Positions 26,869 through 36,002 of a DNA stretch of 64,000 bases are shown piece by piece (the stretch's first letter is position 1; the number at the start of each line of letters is the position of its first letter). The notes under the pieces are model-generated. The model searched no databases, was not told the DNA's origin, and was given only the letters and a program-made list of their open reading frames with translations. This DNA is from Pseudomonas sp. KUIN-1 (GTDB taxonomy: Bacteria > Pseudomonadota > Gammaproteobacteria > Pseudomonadales > Pseudomonadaceae). The stretch is taken from positions 4,595,501-4,659,500 of the forward strand of contig NZ_AP020337.1 of assembly GCF_009176725.1 (NCBI RefSeq). The letters are read 5' to 3'. A program made the translations under genes and the position numbers.

Positions 26869-28017
26869 TTAAAGCGCCTGGCGAAATATATCCTGAATCT
26901 GCTCAAGATCGGCAGGACGCGGGTTGGTCAGGCCGCAGGCATCTTTCAGGGCATTGCTGGCCAGCATCGGGAAGTCTTCCTCCTTGACGCCCAGCGTAGC
27001 AAGACCTGCCGGGATTTCCACGGCAGCCGACAATGCACGAATGGCGTCGATGGCTGCCTGAGCGCCTTCTTCCGGAGAGAGCCCACGGATATTGCTGCCC
27101 ATGGCGTGTGCAACGTCGGTCAGGCGTGCAGCGCTGACGCTGGCGTTAAAGCGCTGCACATGGGGCAGCAATACGGCGTTGCACACACCGTGGGGCAAAT
27201 CATAAAAGCCGCCCAACTGGTGCGCCATGGCGTGCACGTAGCCCAGTGACGCGTTATTGAACGCCATGCCGGCCAGAAACTGGGCATACGCCATGTTCTC
27301 GCGGGCAGTGATATTGGCCCCGTTGTTGAATGCGTCGCGCAAATTGTTGGCGATCAGCGCCATAGCCTGTAACGCACAGGCGTCAGTGATCGGGTTGGCA
27401 GCCGTGGAGACATAGGCTTCGATTGAGTGAGTCAAGGCATCCATGCCAGTGGCGGCAGTCAGCGACCTGGGCATGGCGACCATCATGTCGGGATCATTCA
27501 CGGACAACAGCGGCGTGACGTTGCGGTCGATGATCGCCATTTTTACGTGCCGGGCTTCGTCGGTAATGATGCAGAAGCGGGTCATTTCACTCGCGGTTCC
27601 GGCGGTGGTATTGATGGCAATCAAAGGCAACTGCGGTTTTGCCGAACGGTCGACGCCCTCATAATCGCTGATATGCCCCCCGTTGCTGGCGCACAGGGCA
27701 ATACCTTTTGCACAGTCGTGAGGCGAGCCACCGCCCAGCGATATGACGAAATCGCAATGGCGCTCCTGCAACAGGGCCAGGCCGTTCTCGACGTTGGCGA
27801 TGGTCGGGTTGGGCCGGGCACCGTCGTACACAACCGAGTCAATGCCCTGCTCCACCAACAGCCCGGCGACCTGACTGGCTACTCCGGCCCTGGCAAGGCC
27901 AGCATCCGTGACGATCAGGGCCTTGCGAAATCCGTATTTGCGTATGGCGAGTATGGCTTCGTCAATGCAGCCAGTGCCGATGATGTTCACAGCGGGGATG
28001 AAAAAAGTGCTGATCAT
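26869..28017 (-). CDS. yiaY: Iron-type alcohol dehydrogenase (YiaY/AdhB-like)
   Basis: NAD-dependent group III alcohol dehydrogenase (382 aa, cytoplasmic). The nucleotide-binding GGGSPHDCAK motif (about residue 98) and the metal-ligand region with MDALTHSIEAYVS, then HAMAHQLGGFYDLPHGVCNAVLLPH (His ligands about 263-277), are all present. The start at 28017 has a GAGGGT ribosome site and the family N-terminus MISTFFIPAVN; the open frame extends 24 codons upstream without support. Substrate is probably a short-chain alcohol or aldehyde. Confidence 0.93.
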   Translation of the reverse strand: MISTFFIPAVNIIGTGCIDEAILAIRKYGFRKALIVTDAGLARAGVASQVAGLLVEQGIDSVVYDGARPNPTIANVENGLALLQERHCDFVISLGGGSPHDCAKGIALCASNGGHISDYEGVDRSAKPQLPLIAINTTAGTASEMTRFCIITDEARHVKMAIIDRNVTPLLSVNDPDMMVAMPRSLTAATGMDALTHSIEAYVSTAANPITDACALQAMALIANNLRDAFNNGANITARENMAYAQFLAGMAFNNASLGYVHAMAHQLGGFYDLPHGVCNAVLLPHVQRFNASVSAARLTDVAHAMGSNIRGLSPEEGAQAAIDAIRALSAAVEIPAGLATLGVKEEDFPMLASNALKDACGLTNPRPADLEQIQDIFRQAL

Positions 28018-28168
28018 GACGGACCCTCGAGGGTAGCGCGGATGCTGGGGTGATGAGCCAAGCATCCGCCTTGCGCGAGGTACAACCATTGATCCAGCGC
28101 AACGAAGCAGTCAAACGCCAGACCGTTGGTCGCAGACGCTTCGGCCACTGCGCACAGGACGGCTATTT

Positions 28169-29389
28169 TCAGCCGATAAAGCCGTCGCTCTTGAGCAGCG
28201 TTTCCAGGCAATGCTCGCTAAGGCCGTAGAACGTCTTGAGCTCCTGAATGCGCGCCAGTAACTGAGCCGGATCGACCGGCTCGGCACGCTTGACCGCGAG
28301 GATCATCTTGTTCTTGTTGGTATGCTCCAGCGAGATGAACTCGAACACTTTGGTCTCGTAACCGCATGCTTCCAGCAATAGCGCGCGCAGGCTGTCGGTG
28401 ACCATTTCTGCCTGCTGGCCCATGTGCAGACCGTATTGCAGCATCGGTTTCAACAGCGTCGGGCTCTGGATCTGCAAGCGGATCTGTTTGTGGCAGCACG
28501 GCGAGCACATGATGATCGAGGCGCCGGAGCGAATGCCCATATGAATGGCGTAGTCTGTCGCGATGTCACAGGCGTGCAGCGCGATCATCACGTCCAGCGC
28601 GCTGGGCGCCACTGTACGCACGTCACCCTGCGCAAAGGTCAGCCCCGGATGATCGAGCTTCGCCGCCGCCTCGTTGCACAGCGTGACCATGTCTTCGCGC
28701 AGTTCGACACCGGTCACCTGCCCTTGCGCCTGCAAGGTGTTGCACAGGTAGTCGTGGATGGCGAAGGTCAGATAACCCTTGCCTGAGCCGAAGTCCGCGA
28801 CCTTGATCGGCTGATCGAGCTTGAGCGGCGATGAGCTCAGTGCATGGGAAAACACTTCGATGAATTTGTTGATCTGCTTCCATTTGCGCGACATGGCCGG
28901 AATCAGCTCATGCTGGCGATTGGTCACACCCAAGTCAGTCAGGAATGGCCGGGTAAGCTCCAGGTAGCGTTTCTTCTCACGGTCATGCCCGGCCGAAGGA
29001 GCCTGGCGCTCCTGCTGAGTCTTGCTTTTGAACAGCGTTGTCTTGCCCTTCTTGCTGAACTCCAACTGCACCTCGTCGGTCAGCGACAACAGGTGCGCGT
29101 TCTTGAAGGACGCCGGTATCAGGCTGGCAATGACAGCCACCGCTTCAGCAAGCGAAAAATTCTTGGTGATGTCGCGAGTCTTGTAGCGATACACGAAGCT
29201 CAGGCACGGTTGCTCCTTGACGGTCAGCGGCTTGATGATGATCCGCTGCAAGTCGGCTTCGCTGCCCACGTATTTGGCCAGGACCAGCTTGATCAGCGAG
29301 TTCTGCGACAGGCTGATGTCCAGCAGGCCAAGGAACTGCGCGAGGTGATCGGTCGCAGCGATGGGTGACGTGGAGGTAATGACTGACAT
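28169..29389 (-). CDS. Class I SAM-dependent methyltransferase (Methyltransf_32 type)
   Basis: A 406-aa protein with a poorly conserved N-terminal ~150 residues and a C-terminal methyltransferase domain. The SAM-binding motif VADFGSGKGYLTFAIHDYL lies near residue 194, VTGVELREDMV about 27 residues later, and ALHACDIATDYAIHMGI plus SPCCHKQIRLQ near 280-305. The CCH motif is characteristic of the GSTCD/METTL25-like group. The substrate is unknown; RNA is plausible by family analogy. Monocistronic as far as visible. Confidence 0.82.
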   Translation of the reverse strand: MSVITSTSPIAATDHLAQFLGLLDISLSQNSLIKLVLAKYVGSEADLQRIIIKPLTVKEQPCLSFVYRYKTRDITKNFSLAEAVAVIASLIPASFKNAHLLSLTDEVQLEFSKKGKTTLFKSKTQQERQAPSAGHDREKKRYLELTRPFLTDLGVTNRQHELIPAMSRKWKQINKFIEVFSHALSSSPLKLDQPIKVADFGSGKGYLTFAIHDYLCNTLQAQGQVTGVELREDMVTLCNEAAAKLDHPGLTFAQGDVRTVAPSALDVMIALHACDIATDYAIHMGIRSGASIIMCSPCCHKQIRLQIQSPTLLKPMLQYGLHMGQQAEMVTDSLRALLLEACGYETKVFEFISLEHTNKNKMILAVKRAEPVDPAQLLARIQELKTFYGLSEHCLETLLKSDGFIG

Positions 29390-29610
29390 TGAAAATGTGC
29401 CTCAAGCGTCCCGTCCGGGACTCGAAAAATCAGACCGGCATTTTAGGCGCGTCGGCACGTCAAGGGCACCCTTATTTTTCAGAGACTACGCGGGCTGTTA
29501 GTGCGGTCCTACACACCATTGCGACACGCACATGATCGGTAAAACAATCTCTACCGACAACCGCGAAGCATTGCTTGCGCCGTGTAAAAACACCTTTATA
29601 GTCGTTGTGG

Positions 29611-29654
29611 CTGATTACAGTTAATCAGATAAAAGTTCTGGAGCCTTTTGCTCC
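29611..29654 (+). promoter_or_regulatory. Inverted repeat and hairpin in the leader of the toxin operon
   Basis: CTGATTA-CAGT-TAATCAG (29611-29628) is an operator-like perfect 7-bp inverted repeat. A leader hairpin GGAGC-CTTTT-GCTCC follows at 29640-29654, about 30 nt before the toxin start. A TTGCGC / TATAGT pair with 16-nt spacing just upstream (about 29577-29604) could be a sigma-70 promoter. All by eye. Confidence 0.45.
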
Positions 29655-29685
29655 GGCAGAATAAACCGCACAAGGAACGTGCCTT

Positions 29686-30906
29686 ATGTTGAGTCAAGCA
29701 GCACTGCTGGAAAACGACACACTCGCGCGGGTCACCTTAAAACCCGTAGAGTATTTGAACCTTATACTTGATGATGAAAAAAAGGGTGGCCGTGGCGCCG
29801 CGCTTATTTTGACCAAAGAAGACATTCTTAGTCTGAAACGTTACGAACGACACGCCCTTAACATCCCCACGTCACTCGCTCGCGTCGAACAGCAATTGGG
29901 TTTTACAACCAGTAGCATTCCCGGGCTTGAGCCTAAAGACATGCTGGTGACTTACAAGGCAATCCACAACCACGGCAAAAGCTGGCTGGGTATCGAGGAC
30001 GCCATCAAGCGCAGCGGTTTCACCATTGACCTGTTTGCCGCACACTTCTCGGATCAGGGTCGGCAGATCATCAGTTACATTGAAAAAATGGACTTTGCCA
30101 GGCAGCTGGGTCTGACCGTTGTCGATCTGACCCTTGAAGAGGTCCGCGATACATCGCCCACGCCACTGGGGCAAACCGACCAGAAGGTCTGTATCACGCT
30201 GGCCCAGTTCCTGAAAGAAACCGCGTCACAAATAAAGAACCATCAGCACGCGGCCAGCACGTTGGCGCAACACATCGATACCTTCAGCACCGTCCTGAGC
30301 GTTCAACTCATTCCCGGCATCAACGATAAGGTAAAACTGGCAAAGCGCTCTGATCTGGACCAGCAGATCAGCGAACTGGAAAAAGACATCGAACAGCTGA
30401 CCGTCGATATAGAACACAAGAACAAAGAATATAAGGCAGCCATAACCAATATTGCCTGGGGTGGTTTCGGAGGGCCCATCGGGGTTGCTATCACGGGAGG
30501 TATTTTTGGCGCCCAGGCGGAAAAAATCCGGAAAGAAAAAAACCGGATGATCGCCTCCAAGAACCTCAAGGTTCAGACACTCAAGGAAAAAGTTCCGTTG
30601 GCCGCCGCCGTACGCAGCCTGCAGATACTCTTCGAGGATATGAATATTCGCATGATGGACGCTCATCAGAGTGCGACCAATCTGAAAGACCTATGGACCC
30701 TGCTGGCGGCATACATTGACAGCTCTGCAGATGAACTGGCAGCGATCAGCGACGATCAGGCACTGATGATTTTCGCTATACGGTTTCAGGCCGTAGTCAC
30801 GCCGTGGCTGGAAATAAAAAGCATGACCGCCCAGTTACTGAAGCTATTTGAAAGTGCGCTGGACCAGTTTCAACACGAACAGCAATCCAGCCTGAAAGGA
30901 CAATGA
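29686..30906 (+). CDS. xaxA: Alpha-xenorhabdolysin family binary toxin subunit A (XaxA-like)
   Basis: First component (406 aa) of a XaxAB-type alpha-pore-forming binary toxin, close to the ~408 aa of XaxA. No Sec signal peptide is present, as in that family. The protein is largely helical; a coiled coil at about 210-250 (repeated QISELEKDIEQLTVDIEHKN heptads) leads into a Gly-rich hydrophobic hairpin NIAWGGFGGPIGVAITGGIFGA (about 253-275), the ClyA-like pattern, and then a second helix. In XaxAB the A subunit activates and stabilises the pore-forming B subunit. The stop overlaps the B gene start (ATGA). Assignment is from family memory and gene pairing. Confidence 0.85.
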   Translation: MLSQAALLENDTLARVTLKPVEYLNLILDDEKKGGRGAALILTKEDILSLKRYERHALNIPTSLARVEQQLGFTTSSIPGLEPKDMLVTYKAIHNHGKSWLGIEDAIKRSGFTIDLFAAHFSDQGRQIISYIEKMDFARQLGLTVVDLTLEEVRDTSPTPLGQTDQKVCITLAQFLKETASQIKNHQHAASTLAQHIDTFSTVLSVQLIPGINDKVKLAKRSDLDQQISELEKDIEQLTVDIEHKNKEYKAAITNIAWGGFGGPIGVAITGGIFGAQAEKIRKEKNRMIASKNLKVQTLKEKVPLAAAVRSLQILFEDMNIRMMDAHQSATNLKDLWTLLAAYIDSSADELAAISDDQALMIFAIRFQAVVTPWLEIKSMTAQLLKLFESALDQFQHEQQSSLKGQ

Positions 30907-31919
30907 CCATGAGCACTGAAACCTTGGGTAAGCCGATGGTCCTCACGCCTCCCGATACTGAAATCATGAATGCCGCCAGCCAGAATATTCTGGCCCAGGT
31001 GAATACGTTGAAGCTGGACTTTCTGCCGGCGATGAAAGAAAAAATGCTGTCGCTTCAAAACGCATTGACGCGTGCAGACAACGCCTATCGTGAAGCGCTG
31101 GCCGATATCACTGTGCAGTTGAATAACGTGAACCTGCAGCCGATCGATCTGAGGCAACAGCACATTGAAGCAGACGCTCGACTCAGCGATAAACAAAAGA
31201 AGCAAGCGATCAGCCTGCTGAACGGCGAGCGCATTCGTCTGCTCTCGAATCTGACCGCCGTTTTGCGCAGCAGCGCTCACGCCATTGCCGAGCGCAGCGA
31301 TGATATGGCGCAAATAAACCTCACGCTGGAAGACAACCGTTTACAGGACATACTCCAGCAACAGATTGACGGCATGACACAACGCTCAGCCGCTTTGGAA
31401 AGCGCGATGAGTGTCATCGCTGAAGACCGGCGCCTGCTTGACACAACGATCAAGACCTATGAAAAGTACAACCTTGCCGACCTGTTCAAGGACATGCTGC
31501 CTACTCAGGAAGAACTGCAGATCGTCACCATGCCATCGCCGGAACTTGCGTTGATCACCGCCGGAATTGCCAGACTCGGAAAACTCCTGGACAAGATCAG
31601 CAGCGCCCTGACCTACCTTGACCTTACTGAAGAACGCGACAGACTGAGGTCGCGCTATAACGCACTGCTCGCCGAGTCCCGCACGGTCGCCCAGGAAGCA
31701 AAGTCAATCAACGGAAGGCTCGATGAGCTGACCGGGCTCGCTGACATCAGCAAGAGCAAGGCACTTTGGGTCAAAGAGGCCAGGAAGGTTTATCACTCGC
31801 TCTACAACTTTCTGGATCAGATCACGTCGCAAGATGACGCTTCTGCACCGATCAGCACGCCTGTCGAAAAACTGAAGACGTACATAAAATCGTTCTACGA
31901 TATCAGGCGCCTCGTCTGA
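30903..31919 (+). CDS. xaxB: Alpha-xenorhabdolysin family binary toxin subunit B (XaxB-like)
   Basis: Second component (338 aa; XaxB is about 350) of the binary pore-forming toxin. Almost entirely helical, with long amphipathic helices at about 20-150 and 215-270. In the central part, NLADLFKDMLPTQEELQIVT is followed by a hydrophobic ELALITAGIARLGKLL segment that could be the membrane-inserting tip. Translation is coupled to subunit A by a 4-bp overlap; an ATGACCATG run allows a start two codons later. A terminator closes the operon. No secretion gene lies next to it. Confidence 0.83.
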   Translation: MTMSTETLGKPMVLTPPDTEIMNAASQNILAQVNTLKLDFLPAMKEKMLSLQNALTRADNAYREALADITVQLNNVNLQPIDLRQQHIEADARLSDKQKKQAISLLNGERIRLLSNLTAVLRSSAHAIAERSDDMAQINLTLEDNRLQDILQQQIDGMTQRSAALESAMSVIAEDRRLLDTTIKTYEKYNLADLFKDMLPTQEELQIVTMPSPELALITAGIARLGKLLDKISSALTYLDLTEERDRLRSRYNALLAESRTVAQEAKSINGRLDELTGLADISKSKALWVKEARKVYHSLYNFLDQITSQDDASAPISTPVEKLKTYIKSFYDIRRLV

Positions 31920-31937
31920 CGCGTCAGCCTTCAATAT

Positions 31938-31977
31938 AAAGGCAGGCGTTGATCCATATCGACACCTGCCTTTTGTT
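31938..31977. terminator. Terminator after the toxin operon
   Basis: AAAGGCAGGCGT pairs with ACACCTGCCTTT (one mismatch) around a ~13-nt loop, followed by TTTTGTTGTT. It also lies at the 3' end of the convergent TPM gene, and the A-rich start on the other side lets it serve both strands. Confidence 0.82.
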
Positions 31978-31978
31978 G

Positions 31979-32596
31979 TTACCCCAGCACCACCAGCCGA
32001 TTCGGCAATTCATTCCTGCCGTGAGTCACTGGTACATGATCGGCAAGCAGCTCGCCACAGGCATGGATACACCCGAGAAACCCCTGCAAGGTCTGTCCGT
32101 CTCTGACCTGCTGGGTAAACACGTCAACCATCGCCTTCCAGGTGTCGTTGTGCAGACGACTGGCAATGCCATGGTCAACCAGGATTTCGACATACCGTTC
32201 GGCCTCGCTGACAAACACCAGAATGCCGGTTCCGTCGTGGGTCTTGTGCAGGTTCTGCTCGAGAAACTGCCGACGCGCGAGATTCCCGGCCCGCCAGCGC
32301 CGCACCGAAAGCGGCACCAGCAACGCGGAGACCTTCGACAGGCGACACACCAGCGCGACAATAATGAACGTACTCATCTGCGCGAGCATCAACTCGTCCG
32401 CGCTCAACCATTGAAGGCAGTAGTTGATCGTGCCCGGCAGCAGCAGGCCGATCAGCCCGGCCCAGATCAACGGCATGTAGGCATAGTCGTCAGCGCGAGC
32501 GGCCAGTACCGTGACCAGCTCGGCGTCAGTGCGCTGCTCGACGCGGTCAATCGCTTCGGCAACCTGCCGCTGTTCGTCTTTGTTCAGTAAAGCCAT
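31979..32596 (-). CDS. TPM-domain membrane protein (YgcG/TPM_phosphatase family), second copy
   Basis: A 205-aa protein. The N-terminal cytoplasmic helix (MALLNKDEQRQVAEAIDRVEQRT) precedes two membrane segments (about 44-65 and 75-95) and a TPM domain with LEQNLHKTHDGTGILVFVSEAERYVEILVDHGI, the typical second half of this fold. The start at 32596 has a GAGGGAA site. It follows the other TPM gene (32622-33335) by 25 bp. Such pairs usually accompany LemA in envelope functions; LemA is not in the window. Function unknown. Confidence 0.83.
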   Translation of the reverse strand: MALLNKDEQRQVAEAIDRVEQRTDAELVTVLAARADDYAYMPLIWAGLIGLLLPGTINYCLQWLSADELMLAQMSTFIIVALVCRLSKVSALLVPLSVRRWRAGNLARRQFLEQNLHKTHDGTGILVFVSEAERYVEILVDHGIASRLHNDTWKAMVDVFTQQVRDGQTLQGFLGCIHACGELLADHVPVTHGRNELPNRLVVLG

Positions 32597-32621
32597 GGTT
32601 CCCTCATTCCGAATCAATCAA

Positions 32622-33335
32622 CTACCAGTTGCCTGAAGCACCGCCACCGCCGAAGCGTCCGCCACTGCGATCGGCGACTCTTTCACGTGCGGGCCGGGTG
32701 GCGCCGCCCCGTCTGACACTCATGATTACAATCCCCAGCACGATGAGGGTCAACACGATACCGATCAGCCAGACCTGGTCGTCATCGGGCTGCTCGTCAT
32801 AGTCGGACATCTGCCCTGTCGGCTCGGGATAATCGGGTATCTGCCCACCCAATGCCGCGATGACCGCGCGCGTACCGCGCTCTATGCCGACGGCAAACCG
32901 GTTGTCGTCAAACTCGGGGGTCATCAGCATGTCGATGATCAGAGACGCCTGGGCGTCGTTGAGACGGTCCTTCAGCGCACCGCCGACCTCCATGAACACC
33001 TTGCGCTTGTCGCGATAGACCACCAGCAGAACACTGTCATCCTTGCCATGCAGCCCCAGGCCCCAGGCGTCGCCGAGTCGAGAGCCGAACTCTTCGATGC
33101 TCGAGCCCTGCAGATCAGCGAGGGTCACCACCACTACCCGCTCCCCGGTCGCCTTTTCATGGGCGCTCAGAAGTCTGGCCAGACGAACCGTAGTCTGGCT
33201 GTCGAGCATCTGTGCGGCATCCACCACACTGCCGGTCATCGGCGGAAAAACCAGTGCTGATGGCTCTGCCTCGGCCCGCAATACCCCTCCCAACAGCATC
33301 ACCATGTACAGCATCCACTGTGAAACAGACTTCAA
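32622..33335 (-). CDS. TPM-domain exported membrane protein (YgcG-like), probable TTG start
   Basis: A 237-aa protein with signal peptide (QWMLYMVMLLGGVLRAEA-EP), a periplasmic TPM domain (about 30-165: VVDAAQMLDSQTTVRLARLL, GLGLHGKDDSVLLVVYRDKRK), one C-terminal membrane helix (VWLIGIVLTLIVLGIVIM) and a Gly-rich tail ending GGRFGGGGASGNW. I place the start at a TTG (33335) because GGAGG sits exactly 8 nt upstream and the signal peptide follows. An ATG seven codons later is the alternative; the longer open frame to 33470 has no such support. In operon with the following TPM gene. Confidence 0.8.
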   Translation of the reverse strand: MKSVSQWMLYMVMLLGGVLRAEAEPSALVFPPMTGSVVDAAQMLDSQTTVRLARLLSAHEKATGERVVVVTLADLQGSSIEEFGSRLGDAWGLGLHGKDDSVLLVVYRDKRKVFMEVGGALKDRLNDAQASLIIDMLMTPEFDDNRFAVGIERGTRAVIAALGGQIPDYPEPTGQMSDYDEQPDDDQVWLIGIVLTLIVLGIVIMSVRRGGATRPARERVADRSGGRFGGGGASGNW

Positions 33336-33451
33336 AATCCAGACCTCCGGTGTTTTTTTGAATCCATTGAAACGACACGCCTTAGCCAAAACACAAGTTC
33401 CCCGGCATAATCCACCGCCAACACCTGGTGCGTTCACTATTTGATCGAACA

Positions 33452-33496
33452 GGGTCTGTACAAAAATCAATCAAACCGCCATTTTCGTACACACCC
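33452..33496. repeat. Short inverted repeat similar to MITE ends
   Basis: GGGTCTGTACAAAAAT (33452-33467) is inverted at 33481-33496 as ATTTTCGTACACACCC, matching 14 of 16 positions, with 13 bp between. The ends resemble the terminal repeats of the element at 19212-19366 (GGCTCTGTACGAAAAGT). It may be a decayed, internally deleted copy; a simple hairpin is the alternative. Confidence 0.5.
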
Positions 33497-33635
33497 TGGG
33501 GAGACTTCGTACAGTCAAGCGGATAGCAACTATCCTTGCATCACGTACGAACCATAACGCCAAAGGTCCATAACCCAAAAACTGGCTGTCGGACATTAAA
33601 CGCGAGTTACTGACAAAAGCCTTGAGAAATCATTC

Positions 33636-35933
33636 ATGAATAAGCTGTGTTTATTAGGTTTGCTGGTCGGTATGGCCAGTCAGTCGGTGATGGCCCAGAC
33701 CGCTGCCGCCACGGACAATACAACGCTTCAGGCCAAGAATGCCTTCATCGGCAAACTCATGAAACAAATGACTCTGGACGAAAAGATCGGTCAGTTGCGA
33801 CTCATCAGTATCAGTTCGGAAATGCCACAGCCGCAAATTCTCAAGGAAATTGCCGCCGGACGAATCGGCGGTACGTTCAACTCCATTACCCGTTCGGAAA
33901 ATCGTCCGCTGCAGGAAGCCGCAGTCGCCAAAAGCCGTCTGAAAATTCCGATGTTTTTTGCCTACGACGTGATTCACGGTCACCGGACGATTTTCCCGAT
34001 CAGCCTGGGCATGGCCGCCAGCTGGGACATGGACGCCATCGCGACGATGGGCCGGGTCTCGGCCAAAGAAGCCAGTGCCGACAGTATCGACATGACCTTC
34101 GCGCCCATGGTGGATATTTCCCGCGACCCTCGCTGGGGCCGCAGCTCCGAAGGCTTCGGTGAAGACACCTACCTGGTGTCACGCATTTCCGATGTGATGG
34201 TCAGGTCCTTCCAGGGCAAGAACGTCGCAGCCAATGACAGCATCATGGCCGCCGTCAAACACTTCGCCCTGTATGGCGCGGTAGAAGGCGGGCGCGACTA
34301 CAACACCGTGGACATGAGCATGACGCGCATGTACCAGGACTACCTGCCGCCGTACAAGGCCGGCATCGATGCCGGCGCCGGCGGCATCATGGTCGCGCTC
34401 AACTCGATCAACGGCGTCCCGTCGACCTCCAACAAATGGCTGATGCAGGACCTGTTGCGCAAGGACTGGGGCTTCAAGGGCGTGACCATCAGTGACCACG
34501 GCGCGCTCAAGGAGCTGATCGACCACGGCGTGGCCAAGGATTTCCGCGAGGCCGCCAAGCTGGCTATCAAGGCGGGCGTCGACCTGAGCATGAACGACGC
34601 GGCCTATGGCGAGCAGTTGCCCGGGCTGGTGAAAGACGGCGAGGTTTCCATGAAGGAAATCGACAGCGCCGTGCGTGAAGTGCTGGGTGCCAAGTACGAC
34701 ATGGACCTGTTCGCCTCGCCTTACGGTCGCATCGGCGTTGCCGCCGATGACCCTGCCGACACCTATGCGGATGACCGCCTGCACCGTGCCGAAGCTCGCG
34801 ATGTGGCGCGCAAGACGCTGGTGCTGCTGAAAAACCAGAACGAGACATTGCCACTCAAGAAGCAAGGCACCATCGCGGTGATCGGCGGACTGGCGCAAAG
34901 TCACCTCGACATGCTCGGCAGCTGGTCGGCAGCCGGTCGTCCCAACCAGTCGGTGACAGTGTATGAAGGGCTGGCCAACGCGGTCGGCGACAAGGCCAAG
35001 CTGGTTTACGCACGCGGTGCCAACGTCAGTGACAATGAACACGTCCTCAACTACCTGAACTTCATGGAGAAGGAAGTAGAGATCGACCCGCGTCCGGCGC
35101 AGGAAATGATCGACGAAGCGGTCAAGGTCGCCGAGCAGGCCGATGTGATCGTTGCCGTGGTCGGTGAGTCGCGCGGCATGTCGCATGAATCGGCCAGCCG
35201 CAGCAGCCTGAACATTCCGGGCAAACAGCGCGACCTGATCAAGGCGCTCAAGGCCACTGGCAAACCACTGGTGCTGGTGCTGATGAATGGCCGTCCGCTG
35301 GTTCTGGTCGACGAACAGGAACAGGCCGACGCCATGCTCGAAACCTGGTTCCCGGGCACCGAAGGCGGCAATGCAGTGGCTGACGTACTGTTCGGCGACT
35401 ACAACCCGTCGGGCAAGCTGGCCATGACATTTCCGCGCTCGATCGGTCAACTGCCGGTCTACTATGCGCACCTGAACACCGGCCGTCCGTATCACGAAGG
35501 CAAGCCAGGCAACTACACCTCGCACTATTTCGAGGAGCCCAATGGCCCGCTGTTCCCGTTCGGTTATGGTCTGAGCTACACCCAGTTCGACGTCTCGGAC
35601 ATCACGTTGTCGGACGCCAGCATGACGCGCAAAGGCAAGCTCACTGCCAGCGTGACCGTGAAGAATACCGGCAAGGTTGCCGGTGCTACCGTTGTGCAGC
35701 TGTATCTGCATGACGTAGCGGCGTCGATCAGCCGTCCGGTAAAGGAACTGAAAAACTTCGAAAAAGTGATGCTTGAGCCCGGAGAAGAAAAAGTCGTGAC
35801 CTTCACCCTCAGTGAAGACGACCTGAAGTTCTACAACACCGAGCTCAAGCACGTGGCGGAACCTGGCGAATTCAAGGTCATGATCGGCCTGGACTCCGAA
35901 GCTGTGAAAGAAGCGACCTTCAATCTGTTGTAA
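33636..35933 (+). CDS. bglX: Periplasmic beta-glucosidase, glycoside hydrolase family 3
   Basis: A 765-aa GH3 enzyme exported by a Sec signal (MNKLCLLGLLVGMASQSVMA-QT). Order: GH3 N-terminal barrel (about 35-370), GH3 C-terminal domain (about 405-630) and a fibronectin-III-like domain (about 675-755). The nucleophile is Asp287 in GVTISDHGALKELI, and the N-terminal FFAYDVIHGHRTIFPISLGMAASW is diagnostic for BglX. It would release glucose from beta-glucosides, perhaps plant-derived, in the periplasm. Monocistronic; length matches E. coli BglX. Confidence 0.96.
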   Translation: MNKLCLLGLLVGMASQSVMAQTAAATDNTTLQAKNAFIGKLMKQMTLDEKIGQLRLISISSEMPQPQILKEIAAGRIGGTFNSITRSENRPLQEAAVAKSRLKIPMFFAYDVIHGHRTIFPISLGMAASWDMDAIATMGRVSAKEASADSIDMTFAPMVDISRDPRWGRSSEGFGEDTYLVSRISDVMVRSFQGKNVAANDSIMAAVKHFALYGAVEGGRDYNTVDMSMTRMYQDYLPPYKAGIDAGAGGIMVALNSINGVPSTSNKWLMQDLLRKDWGFKGVTISDHGALKELIDHGVAKDFREAAKLAIKAGVDLSMNDAAYGEQLPGLVKDGEVSMKEIDSAVREVLGAKYDMDLFASPYGRIGVAADDPADTYADDRLHRAEARDVARKTLVLLKNQNETLPLKKQGTIAVIGGLAQSHLDMLGSWSAAGRPNQSVTVYEGLANAVGDKAKLVYARGANVSDNEHVLNYLNFMEKEVEIDPRPAQEMIDEAVKVAEQADVIVAVVGESRGMSHESASRSSLNIPGKQRDLIKALKATGKPLVLVLMNGRPLVLVDEQEQADAMLETWFPGTEGGNAVADVLFGDYNPSGKLAMTFPRSIGQLPVYYAHLNTGRPYHEGKPGNYTSHYFEEPNGPLFPFGYGLSYTQFDVSDITLSDASMTRKGKLTASVTVKNTGKVAGATVVQLYLHDVAASISRPVKELKNFEKVMLEPGEEKVVTFTLSEDDLKFYNTELKHVAEPGEFKVMIGLDSEAVKEATFNLL

Positions 35934-36002
35934 CCCCTGCGCATGACGCGTTCGTGAGCAGTCGCTCGGGAACGCGCCAACAGGGTCCGATCAGGCTGCG
36001 AC

